The position numbers and the translations under genes were made by a program. From positions 1 through 12,229 of the forward strand of contig BOBG01000064.1 of the NCBI GenBank assembly GCA_026002265.1: a DNA stretch of 12,229 nucleotides, read 5' to 3'. The notes below the pieces were generated by a model. It was not told the DNA's origin, did not search any database, and worked only from the letters and a program-made list of their open reading frames with translations. Origin of the DNA: Spirochaetia bacterium (GTDB lineage: Bacteria > Spirochaetota > Spirochaetia > Treponematales > Breznakiellaceae). This document shows, one piece after another, positions 1 to 6,305 of this stretch; the first letter of the stretch is position 1, and each line of letters starts with the position of its first letter.

Positions 1-920
1 ATGGGGGAGTCGGCTTAGGGAAAACGCATTTAATGCAGGCCATTGGAAATTATATTCATGCAACTTCAAGGCTTAAAGTGATTTACGTTACTTCTGAATA
101 TTTTACCACTGAATTTATCGAGTCGATCCGTGAAGGTAAAATGCCGGCTTTTAAAAATAAATACCGGTTTACTGATGTATTATTAATTGATGATATTCAG
201 TTTTTGGAAAATAAATGGGAAACACAAATGGAGTTATTTCATACCTTTAACGCTCTCCGCGATGCCAATAAACAACTGGTTTTTACCTGTGATAAACCGG
301 CTTCGCAACTGAAACATATCGAGGAGCGGCTCCGTTCCCGGTTTGAAAACGGACTCAATGTTGATATTCAGCCTCCGGATTATGAAACAAGATGCGCGAT
401 TCTCAATGCAAAGATGCGGTTCCGGAACTTTGATCTTCCGGCCGATGTGATCACGTTTATCGCAAAAACAGTGACGACAAATGTCCGGGATCTTGAAGCT
501 GCACTCACCAAACTTTCTGCGTACGCTGAACTTATGGATAAGCCGGTAACACTTGAGGTTGCTCAGAATCAACTGGGAAATTCAACTCCGGCCCGCCGGA
601 CAGAGGTTCCGGCTGCTGTGTCCGTCAGGACGATTCAGGAGGTGGTTGCCGCTCACTACCATGTATCTATCGCAGATATGCAGAGTAAAAAACGCCGTCA
701 GGATATTGTTCTGCCCCGGCAAATTGCGCTCTACCTTGCACGGGAAATAAGCGGATCTTCCGGCGCGAATATTGGAGAAGCATTCGGGGGCCGGGATTAT
801 ACAACGGTTATGCGTGCGTGTAAAAAAGTCGAGGAGCGGCTCCGGAACGAAAAGGATTTAGGCGTTACGTTACAAACACTTGCTAAAACCGTAGCAGGTA
901 ATGCCATGACAGATAGATGA
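1..920 (+). CDS. dnaA: Chromosomal replication initiator DnaA, 5'-truncated by window edge
   Basis: AAA+ ATPase that binds DnaA boxes at oriC and melts the origin. The reading frame is open to the left edge: from base 3 it encodes GGVGLGKTHLMQAIGN, the Walker A motif, so the first ATG (33) is internal and domains I-II are outside the window. About 305 residues are visible. They include Walker B (VLLIDDIQF, near 178-204), the arginine-finger segment RLRSRFENGL (about 328-357), the sensor II stretch NVRDLEAAL (about 481-507), and DNA-binding domain IV with its helix-turn-helix (PRQIALYLARE, then FGGRDYTTV at 783-809). The signature is usually GRDH; here a Tyr (798-800) replaces the His. The stop TGA overlaps the ATG of the next gene (ATGA, 917-920), suggesting translational coupling. 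A divergent DnaA paralogue cannot be excluded, since dnaN does not follow. Confidence 0.95.
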   Translation, partial: GGVGLGKTHLMQAIGNYIHATSRLKVIYVTSEYFTTEFIESIREGKMPAFKNKYRFTDVLLIDDIQFLENKWETQMELFHTFNALRDANKQLVFTCDKPASQLKHIEERLRSRFENGLNVDIQPPDYETRCAILNAKMRFRNFDLPADVITFIAKTVTTNVRDLEAALTKLSAYAELMDKPVTLEVAQNQLGNSTPARRTEVPAAVSVRTIQEVVAAHYHVSIADMQSKKRRQDIVLPRQIALYLAREISGSSGANIGEAFGGRDYTTVMRACKKVEERLRNEKDLGVTLQTLAKTVAGNAMTDR

Positions 921-2152
921 AAATCCGGGGACCTGATGTCGTACTCTTTAGTTTTGCACTGCTTATCATCGGAGTCGCCCTGGTGGTGTATATAACTAGT
1001 GATGAAAAACCAGAGGCTGCTCTGCCGGAACTCACTAAAATGCAGTCTCTTGCACCGCAACCGGTTACTGTACTTTTTAGTCACTACTGGCGTGACGAAT
1101 TAGCTCCCGGTGATCTTGAATCTCTCATTGCAGATTTTCAGGCGCGGCACCCCCTCGTGCTTGTTGAGCAGAATGTGCTTTCATATTCTGAAATGCGGGA
1201 TCAAATTGATAGTATTGTGCGTGAATCCGATGTGGTTGCACTCGATCCGCGCTGGCTTGCAGATCTTGGAAATGCAAATGCCCTTGAAATGCTCCGGCCC
1301 TTAGGTGAAGAATCCGGCATTGTCTGGACGCGCTCGCTTTTCAGTTCCGGTCATCTTTTATTTTATGATATTGAACACTTGCAGAATGCCGGTTTTGCAA
1401 AGCCGCCGAAAACTAGAGGGGAATTCCTACAGTATGCCCGGGCACTGGGAGCATCGAGTGTCGCGTGTGCCTTTGATCCGGAAAGTTTGTACTCAGATCT
1501 ATACTCATGGATATGGGCATCCGGCGTACTGCTCACGCAAAACAGCCGGCTGAATTTTACTGACCCGCAGGTTGTCGAAGTTTTTCAGTTTTTGAACACA
1601 CTGAATAGCGAGGGACTCATTACAGCAAATACCTTTGATCACAATGAAACTCAAAAAATCGAGGCATTTTGCAATGGAACTGCGTCATTGATGATTGCAC
1701 CGGCACAATCCATCAAAAAAATCCGGGAACGCATGGGAGATTCTGCATTTGGAGTAACCACGATTCCGGTGCCGGATCGTTATATGGGGAAACCGGTTCT
1801 TGGACTTTCGACATGGAGTGTCGGGCTTTCCCGTTGGAGCGCAAATAAGTCTGCGGCAGGCGCTTTTGTTGATTTTCTCGCGGAACATTCAACATTTTTA
1901 TCAAATGCAGCCGGAGCCATACCGGGAACAGGCCAGCGTACTTCTGTTGATCTTGTTTCCCGGAAAGCTTTTGATATGTTTGAAATGGGAGAATTGGTGC
2001 ATGAATTTGACGGCCGGTTCCCTGCGGTCCGGAACCTTGAGACCATAGTCCGGAATGAACTGTACAAAATGTTTGAAACAGAACAGAGTCCGGCTGAAAC
2101 GGTGCGTGCGATTCAACAAAATTTCGAGGCAATTCATGGACTGTGGCGATGA
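917..2152 (+). CDS. ABC-type extracellular solute-binding protein (family 1, sugar-type)
   Basis: Predicted periplasmic ligand-capturing subunit of a sugar ABC importer, 411 aa, the usual size for MalE/UgpB-like proteins. Residues 8-26 form one hydrophobic segment after a short basic start (MKIR). No lipobox Cys follows, so it is either a signal anchor or a type I signal peptide. Family features are the alternating-lobe pattern with a YSWIWASG segment (about residues 194-201), an FCNGTASLMI segment, the IPVP stretch, and LSTWSVGLS followed by AAGAFVDFL. The start ATG overlaps the dnaA stop by 4 nt and there is no strong Shine-Dalgarno, consistent with coupling to dnaA. No permease or ATPase genes lie next to it, so it is an orphan subunit here and its substrate is unknown. 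Sugar-type is a family-level inference only. Confidence 0.85.
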   Translation: MKIRGPDVVLFSFALLIIGVALVVYITSDEKPEAALPELTKMQSLAPQPVTVLFSHYWRDELAPGDLESLIADFQARHPLVLVEQNVLSYSEMRDQIDSIVRESDVVALDPRWLADLGNANALEMLRPLGEESGIVWTRSLFSSGHLLFYDIEHLQNAGFAKPPKTRGEFLQYARALGASSVACAFDPESLYSDLYSWIWASGVLLTQNSRLNFTDPQVVEVFQFLNTLNSEGLITANTFDHNETQKIEAFCNGTASLMIAPAQSIKKIRERMGDSAFGVTTIPVPDRYMGKPVLGLSTWSVGLSRWSANKSAAGAFVDFLAEHSTFLSNAAGAIPGTGQRTSVDLVSRKAFDMFEMGELVHEFDGRFPAVRNLETIVRNELYKMFETEQSPAETVRAIQQNFEAIHGLWR

Positions 2153-2163
2153 GAAAATAGCTC

Positions 2164-2204
2164 ATATCTTCTTTGTCACAGTGAATCACCGAAGAGATAT
2201 TTTT
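2164..2204 (+). terminator. Possible weak terminator after the solute-binding protein gene
   Basis: ATATCTTC (2164-2171) pairs with GAAGAGATAT (2191-2200) through an 8-bp stem with a 2-nt bulge, followed by TTTT (2201-2204). It lies 12 nt after the stop of the solute-binding protein gene. The stem is AT-rich and the loop is long, so the call is tentative. Confidence 0.35.
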
Positions 2205-2275
2205 GAGGATATCCGGATTTTTTTATTGAAAATGATACTGGAATGTTTTTAGAAGACGCCGGAAGTGGGGTGGGA

Positions 2276-2824
2276 CTACCGGGATCCGGGACGGGGGTCT
2301 GTCCCCAGTAGCCGGTGCCACGGCAGCCGCTCCAACACCCATTCTGGCGCAGCATTCACTATCCGGGTATCTCCGACTTGATGATGATGCAACCCACTCC
2401 ACGGCCACTCTTCCGGCTTCTCGACAATACCGGCTTTTACCGGATTCTGGTCGATGTAATTGTAGACTGTTATAAAATCTTCATCGTCAACAATCTCCCG
2501 GGAAAAGAATCGGTCACCCCATAAATGGCCGGTTTTTCCATACTTATGATTCCACCGAATCGCGAGGACCATTTTGATCCATTTCATTATAACAGATAGG
2601 CTTTGTCCAAGTTCCGGTGTGATTAAAAAGTGGAAATGGTTATCCATGATGCAAAAATTGTGAAGCTCGAATTTATAATTCTTTTTCGTTTTTGCTTCTT
2701 CGATAACTTTAAGGAACATTTTTTTATCCTCCTTATCCTGCAAATCGAAAGCCTTCCGGTTAATTTCCGAGGCAACATGATATGTTTTTCCCTTGCTAGT
2801 ATCTCCACGTTCTGGTCGCGCCAT
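2276..2824 (-). CDS. REP-associated tyrosine transposase (RAYT, Y1_Tnp / IS200-like HUH family)
   Basis: Single-strand DNA endonuclease/transposase of the Y1 HUH class. RAYTs recognise and cut short palindromic REP elements and usually occur as single-copy domesticated genes. The protein has 182 aa and is complete. It starts MARPERG, contains the HUH metal site as DNHFHFL (H63 and H65) and the catalytic tyrosine helix YNYIDQNPVKAG (Y123, in the YIxxNPVxAG context), then the conserved EEWPWSG motif (about 139-144). A very good Shine-Dalgarno, AAGGAGGA, precedes the ATG and abuts a hairpin. The last residues (GTDPRPGSR) are encoded by the flanking REP-like repeat itself. It is oriented against both neighbours. 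No frameshift or stop interrupts it, so it looks functional. Confidence 0.93.
   Translation of the reverse strand: MARPERGDTSKGKTYHVASEINRKAFDLQDKEDKKMFLKVIEEAKTKKNYKFELHNFCIMDNHFHFLITPELGQSLSVIMKWIKMVLAIRWNHKYGKTGHLWGDRFFSREIVDDEDFITVYNYIDQNPVKAGIVEKPEEWPWSGLHHHQVGDTRIVNAAPEWVLERLPWHRLLGTDPRPGSR
2292..2306 (-). repeat. REP-like motif GGGGACAGACCCCCG at the RAYT 3' end
   Basis: On the minus strand this reads GGGGACAGACCCCCG. It lies inside the last codons of the RAYT gene. It matches the motif at 2915, but the two point towards each other, so the transposase gene is bracketed by an inverted pair. Confidence 0.75.
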
Positions 2825-2834
2825 AGATTCCTCC

Positions 2835-2855
2835 TTGATCGCTTTGCGCGATCAA
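2835..2855 (-). promoter_or_regulatory. Hairpin abutting the RAYT ribosome-binding site
   Basis: TTGATCGC (2835-2842) and GCGATCAA (2848-2855) form a perfect 8-bp inverted repeat with a 5-nt loop. In the minus-strand transcript the 3' arm runs straight into the AAGGAGGA Shine-Dalgarno (2829-2836), 10 nt before the ATG. The hairpin touches the AA of the SD, so it could modulate ribosome access or serve as a structured recognition element. The function is inferred; the geometry is read directly. Confidence 0.6.
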
Positions 2856-2914
2856 TAAGATCATGAGATGAAAGTTGTCTTTTGATTCAGTTTGCCTGAA
2901 ATTTTTTAAATTTT

Positions 2915-2930
2915 GGGGACAGACCTCCGG
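2915..2930 (+). repeat. REP-like motif, copy upstream of RAYT
   Basis: GGGGACAGACCTCCGG. It is followed by a T run and an AT-rich tail ending ATTATAAA (to about 2959), after which a second, related copy starts. It is inverted relative to the copy at 2292-2306. Confidence 0.7.
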
Positions 2931-2959
2931 TATTTTTTTTTAACATATATAATTATAAA

Positions 2960-2986
2960 GGGTCAGACCTCGATCTCATTTTCCGG
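2960..2986 (+). repeat. REP-like motif, second tandem copy
   Basis: It begins GGGTCAGACCTCGATC and ends TTTTCCGG, then continues to TATAAAAT near 2999-3006. The CAGACCT core is offset by exactly 44 bp from the core of the previous copy, making a short tandem pair. It is closely similar to the copy at 10957-10983 (shared CAGACCTCGAT and TTTCCGG). Confidence 0.7.
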
Positions 2987-3106
2987 TGTTTGTGGAAGTA
3001 TAAAATCCGGACACTTTTATCAGAACAACTCTCATCGAGGATAAAATATTCATATTAAGTGAATCAAAATATCCAGTTCGATCCATTTATTCCGGCAGGA
3101 GTTTTT

Positions 3107-3439
3107 ATGAAAATATTAGTTGTACTACTACTTGCCGGATTTATAGCCGGGTGCATGAGTCTTGAATCGCTAAAAGCCGGATCCGGAACATGGTACGAGG
3201 GAATGGGACAAGGATTACGCGGTCATATCAGCGTTTCGGTACATTATGAAGAAGGCAGAATAGCTGACATAATCGCTGACCATGCTGAAGACGAATGGGT
3301 CGGTGGAGATGCCATACAGGAATTGATCGATCAAGTGCTTGACACACAATCAATAGAGGTGGATGCAATTTCCGGAGCCACTGAATCGAGTGCCGGTTTT
3401 CTCGCCGCACTTGAGGAAGCGTTGAACAAAATCCGGTAA
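3107..3439 (+). CDS. Small FMN-binding-domain lipoprotein (RnfG/NqrC-type domain)
   Basis: Predicted exported flavoprotein, 110 aa. The ATG at 3107 is chosen over the upstream in-frame GTG (3059) because AGGAG (3097-3101) sits 5 nt before it and the product then starts with a textbook signal peptide: MKILVVLLLAGFIAGC, with lipobox IAGC and lipidation at C16. The remainder is one compact FMN_bind domain: GMGQGLRGHISVSV, then EEGRIADI, then DAISGATESS (D86 to S95). The D-x-x-S-G-A-T motif is the site where the flavin transferase ApbE/Ftp attaches FMN to the Thr (T92) in RnfG/NqrC-type domains. It is therefore probably a membrane-tethered, covalently flavinylated electron carrier. No Rnf/Nqr genes are nearby and the partner is unknown. 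HIT follows 19 nt downstream, perhaps in the same transcript. Confidence 0.88.
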   Translation: MKILVVLLLAGFIAGCMSLESLKAGSGTWYEGMGQGLRGHISVSVHYEEGRIADIIADHAEDEWVGGDAIQELIDQVLDTQSIEVDAISGATESSAGFLAALEEALNKIR

Positions 3440-3458
3440 TATACTACCATATTTCTTT

Positions 3459-3803
3459 ATGGAAGATTGTATTTTTTGTAAAATTGCGGCCGGCACCATT
3501 CCCTCAAAAAAAGTGTATGAAGATGATGAATGTTTTGCCTTTCACGACATAAGCCCTCAGGGTCCGGTTCATTTTTTGGTTATTCCCAAGAAGCATATCC
3601 GGAATATTATGGAAACGACTCCGGAAGACGAGCCTTTGCTTGGACGGCTTCTGTACCGTGCTCAAAAATTGGCCGTGGAATGCGGCTGCGGAGAGCGTGG
3701 CGCCCGGTTTGTAATTAATTGTAAAGATAACGGTGGACAAACCGTGGACCACCTGCATATTCATGTTGTGGGTGGCCGGTTCATGGAATGGCCGCCGGGC
3801 TGA
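3459..3803 (+). CDS. HIT-family protein (HinT-like purine nucleoside phosphoramidase/hydrolase)
   Basis: Cytoplasmic nucleotide-binding hydrolase of the histidine triad superfamily, 114 aa, standard length for bacterial HinT. The N-terminus DCIFCKIAAGTIPS carries the CxxC pair (C4, C7) common in zinc-binding members. VHFLVIPKKHI is the conserved middle strand. The triad HLHIHVVGG gives H98, H100 and H102, with H100 as the expected nucleophile. The ATG at 3459 fits the family N-terminus although no Shine-Dalgarno is visible. It probably cleaves AMP-phosphoramidate or acyl-AMP-like by-products. It follows the flavoprotein gene by 19 nt and precedes the modA promoter. Confidence 0.94.
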   Translation: MEDCIFCKIAAGTIPSKKVYEDDECFAFHDISPQGPVHFLVIPKKHIRNIMETTPEDEPLLGRLLYRAQKLAVECGCGERGARFVINCKDNGGQTVDHLHIHVVGGRFMEWPPG

Positions 3804-3848
3804 TTCTATCTGTTTTTTAGGTATTTTTGCTGCCTACTCATTATTCAC

Positions 3849-3876
3849 TTGACTTTATTTTAATTTTCACTAAACT
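3849..3876 (+). promoter_or_regulatory. Sigma70-type promoter for modABC
   Basis: TTGACT (3849-3854), 16-bp AT-rich spacer, TAAACT (3871-3876). Transcription would start near 3883, just before the AGGAAGGA Shine-Dalgarno (3884-3891) of modA. It is located 45 nt after the HIT stop. No ModE-type palindrome was recognised. Confidence 0.6.
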
Positions 3877-3895
3877 AAATTTCAGGAAGGAATAC

Positions 3896-4741
3896 ATGAA
3901 CTTGGTACAATATAGAACATTCTCTATACATAGAATAAGACTTGCAGCGGTAATTTTGCTCCTATGCAGTGCAGGTCAGCCGCCGGTTTTTGCGGGAGGC
4001 GGGAGAGATACCGGTGTAGCACAACCGGCAGCCTCACATCAGCCGGTAACTATTCTGGTGGCTGCGGCTGCTTCATTGCGGAACTCATTTGAACAGGAGC
4101 TTATTCCTCTGTTTCAGCAGAAGTACCCATGGATCACGGTGGAAGGGACCTACGACAGTTCCGGCAAGCTCCAGACTCAGATTGAAGAAGGGCTTGGTGC
4201 CGATGTATTTATGTCAGCAGCCCCGACCCAGATGAACAACCTAGTCGGAAAGAACCTCGTCTCCACTGATACAGTAAAGTCCTTGCTGGAGAACAAGATC
4301 GTCCTGATAAAGCCCAGAGGTGCCAGTACACCGGTTAGCAGCTTTCAGACCATCACCCTGGCAAAGACTATAGCTCTGGGGGATCCGGCAAGTGTACCGG
4401 CCGGGCAATATGCCCGGGAAGCCTTTACAACCTTGGGTATCTGGGACGCAGTGCAGGCGGCAAAGCCCAGCTTGGGAACCAATGTCACCGAAGTCCTTAA
4501 CTGGGTTGCAGCAGGGAGTGCCGATGTGGGAGTCGTTTATGCCACCGATGCGGCTTCAAAGAGCGATGTGGAGATCATAGCCGAGGCGCCGGAAGGCAGC
4601 CTGACACAGAAGGTGATCTACCCGGTGGGACTTGTGACTGCCTCGGTTCATAAGGCTGAAGCGCAGTTGTTTATTGACTTTCTCGCCTCCAATGAAGGGT
4701 TGACCATCTTTAGAAGCTATGGATTCTCTGCCGGTAACTAG
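3896..4741 (+). CDS. modA: Molybdate ABC transporter, periplasmic molybdate-binding protein ModA
   Basis: Captures molybdate/tungstate in the periplasm and delivers it to ModBC. It has 281 aa from the ATG at 3896, which has a strong AGGAAGGA Shine-Dalgarno. A longer in-frame TTG at 3827 lies before the promoter and is rejected. The signal peptide has RIRLAAVILLLC as core and a likely cleavage after VFA (residue 33); the Cys is not in a proper lipobox. Ligand-site motifs are VAAAASL (S60), YDSSGKL (S88/S89), GADVFMSA (101-108), LGDPASVPAGQYA (161-173) and VGVVYATDA (Y215). The C-terminus YPVGLV then FIDFLASNEG is typical. The stop is 2 nt before modB. Confidence 0.96.
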   Translation: MNLVQYRTFSIHRIRLAAVILLLCSAGQPPVFAGGGRDTGVAQPAASHQPVTILVAAAASLRNSFEQELIPLFQQKYPWITVEGTYDSSGKLQTQIEEGLGADVFMSAAPTQMNNLVGKNLVSTDTVKSLLENKIVLIKPRGASTPVSSFQTITLAKTIALGDPASVPAGQYAREAFTTLGIWDAVQAAKPSLGTNVTEVLNWVAAGSADVGVVYATDAASKSDVEIIAEAPEGSLTQKVIYPVGLVTASVHKAEAQLFIDFLASNEGLTIFRSYGFSAGN

Positions 4742-4743
4742 GC

Positions 4744-5412
4744 ATGAATCTTTCCCCTATCCTCGTTTCCATGCGGACTGCCTCTGTTGCTATTGTGATT
4801 ACGTTTTTTGTGGGCTTGCTGGCAGCTAAACTTGTGGCCGGGATACGCGGAAAAATAGGGAAGATGATTCTGGACGGCATTCTCACGCTGCCGCTGGTGC
4901 TACCTCCCACAGTGGCGGGATTCTTTCTATTGTATCTTTTCGGTGTGCGGGGCCCTATTGGGAAATTTTTCCTCGATGTATTCAGCATCAAAATTGCCTT
5001 CTCATGGGGGGCAACGGTGCTTGCGGCCGTGGCAATCTCCTTTCCGCTGATGTACCGCTCTGCACGCGGCGCGCTGGAACAGGTTGATCAGAATCTGATC
5101 TATGCGGGACGTACTCTGGGCATGAGTGAGCAGCAGATCTTCTGGAATATAAGCCTTCCTACGGCACTGCCGGGAGTCGCCTCCGGCGGGGTGCTTGCTT
5201 TTGCACGGGGGCTGGGGGAGTTCGGTGCTACAGCGATGATCGCCGGAAACATTGCCGGTAAAACCCGTACTCTGCCGCTGGCAATTTACTCTGCTGTGTC
5301 TTCTGGGGATATGGATATTGCCTACAACTATGTGCTGATCATCGTAGTCTTTTCCTTTGCGGTAGTGGCTTTGATGAATTACCTGACGATTCAGGAAAAG
5401 CGGTCGAACTAA
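4744..5412 (+). CDS. modB: Molybdate ABC transporter permease ModB
   Basis: Inner-membrane channel subunit, 222 aa, full length for ModB. It shows about five hydrophobic segments. The cytoplasmic EAA loop YAGRTLGMSEQQIFWNISLP (120-139) docks the ATPase. The ModB hallmark GLGEFGATAM (156-165) follows. LPLVLPPTVAGFFLL (49-63) is the conserved second transmembrane region. The start is 2 nt after the modA stop and the stop directly abuts the GTG of modC, so the three genes form a tight operon with coupled translation. Confidence 0.96.
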   Translation: MNLSPILVSMRTASVAIVITFFVGLLAAKLVAGIRGKIGKMILDGILTLPLVLPPTVAGFFLLYLFGVRGPIGKFFLDVFSIKIAFSWGATVLAAVAISFPLMYRSARGALEQVDQNLIYAGRTLGMSEQQIFWNISLPTALPGVASGGVLAFARGLGEFGATAMIAGNIAGKTRTLPLAIYSAVSSGDMDIAYNYVLIIVVFSFAVVALMNYLTIQEKRSN

Positions 5413-6069
5413 GTGGGCATCACTGTTTCTATCCGCAAGCGTCTCTCCCGCGACTTTAGCTTAGAGATTGATTTTGAGATGGATGCTGGCTGCCTCGGTA
5501 TTCTTGGGGCATCTGGCTGCGGCAAGAGCATGACCCTCAAATGTATCGCCGGTATAGAGACCCCAGACGAGGGACATATCGAAGTAAACGGACGCATCTT
5601 TTTTGATTCAGATAAAAAGATAAACCTAAAGCCTCAGGTGCGGCGGGTGGGATATCTATTCCAAAACTATGCGCTCTTTCCCCGTATGACAGTGCTGGAA
5701 AATATCACTGTTGCCCTGCCAGGTTCTCGACAAACGCTACGCGCATGTGCAGTGGAGTGGTTGGAACGTTTTGATCTTACCGGCTTTGAACACCGGTATC
5801 CAAGCCAGCTCTCCGGTGGGCAGCAGCAGCGAGTAGCTCTGGCACGGATGCTTATCCGTGAGCCGGAGGTGATTCTGCTGGACGAACCCTTTTCAGCGCT
5901 GGACACGAATCTGCGGGAAAGTATGCAGCTTCAATTTATCGAACTGCTCAAGACCCATAATGATGTGATCATGGTGACCCATAGCCGGGATGAAGCCTAC
6001 CAGCTTTGCACGGATATTCTGGTAATGGACGCTGGCCGGGCATTGGGCAAGGGTCCAACAAAGGAATGA
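5413..6069 (+). CDS. modC: Molybdate ABC transporter ATPase ModC, short form lacking the C-terminal molybdate-binding (TOBE/Mop) domain
   Basis: ATP-hydrolysing subunit that powers ModB, 218 aa from a GTG that touches the modB stop. All ABC motifs are present: Walker A GASGCGKS (32-39), Q-loop Q84 ([10 protein letters not shown]), signature LSGGQ (133-137), Walker B ILLDEP (154-159), D-loop SALD (161-164) and H-loop H190 (VTHSRDEAY). Usual ModC proteins are about 350 aa with a molbindin-like C-terminal domain. Here a TGA follows GPTKE at the end of the ATPase core, and none of the three forward frames downstream (to about 6250) resembles that domain. The next codons, TTC GCG (FA), match the usual continuation LFA by my recollection, so the stop looks like a replaced Leu codon. 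The ATPase may still work, without the regulatory domain. Confidence 0.9.
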   Translation: MGITVSIRKRLSRDFSLEIDFEMDAGCLGILGASGCGKSMTLKCIAGIETPDEGHIEVNGRIFFDSDKKINLKPQVRRVGYLFQNYALFPRMTVLENITVALPGSRQTLRACAVEWLERFDLTGFEHRYPSQLSGGQQQRVALARMLIREPEVILLDEPFSALDTNLRESMQLQFIELLKTHNDVIMVTHSRDEAYQLCTDILVMDAGRALGKGPTKE

Positions 6070-6215
6070 TTCGCGTACGGTATTATCACCGTCCTCAGTT
6101 GATTTTTGCCGTTTTAACATTTCTCATTGAGGAATATTTTCCTGCAATAGAGTTTCCTTGTCTACATACAAAACATTCTTTTTTGAGTGCTTCATGTGAT
6201 TTTTCATTTTTTGAG
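6070..6215. other. Non-coding AT-rich gap between modC and the GH13 gene
   Basis: No credible gene, terminator or RNA was recognised. The GH13 frame is open through it back to 6006, but composition is T-rich with unlikely peptide content and no homology that I recognise. It may contain the degraded remainder of modC. Confidence 0.4.
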
Positions 6216-6244
6216 TTGACCAATCGCATAAGCTGTCCTACACT
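6216..6244 (+). promoter_or_regulatory. Sigma70-type promoter for the GH13 gene
   Basis: TTGACC (6216-6221), 17-bp spacer, TACACT (6239-6244). The predicted transcription start is about 6251, next to an ATG at 6252 and 54 nt before the ATG at 6306. The gene therefore has either a leaderless start at 6252 or a short leader and the 6306 start. Confidence 0.5.
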
Positions 6245-6305
6245 AAAAAACATGAATACTTATCTGCTTTCGTTGTTACAATTCGAATCGGGGTGTCCTC
6301 ATCTT

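Noticed and set aside
2640..2648. DnaA-box-like TTATCCATG
   Set aside because: It is a single, imperfect copy inside the RAYT coding region, with no cluster or AT-rich unwinding element nearby.
2915..2986. Possible CRISPR-like tandem repeat
   Set aside because: There are only two units with diverged arms, no uniform spacers and no cas genes; it fits the REP family linked to the RAYT.
3059..3106. GTG start giving a 126-aa FMN-binding protein
   Set aside because: The ATG at 3107 has a well-spaced AGGAG and starts a proper lipoprotein signal peptide; the GTG version would bury that signal.
3804..3895. Molybdenum-cofactor riboswitch or ModE operator before modA
   Set aside because: The predicted leader is only about 13 nt, too short for a riboswitch, and no ModE-like palindrome is visible.
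6006..6251. Upstream extension of the GH13 frame into modC
   Set aside because: It overlaps the end of modC, contains a promoter-like sequence, and encodes low-complexity, T-rich codons with no family similarity.
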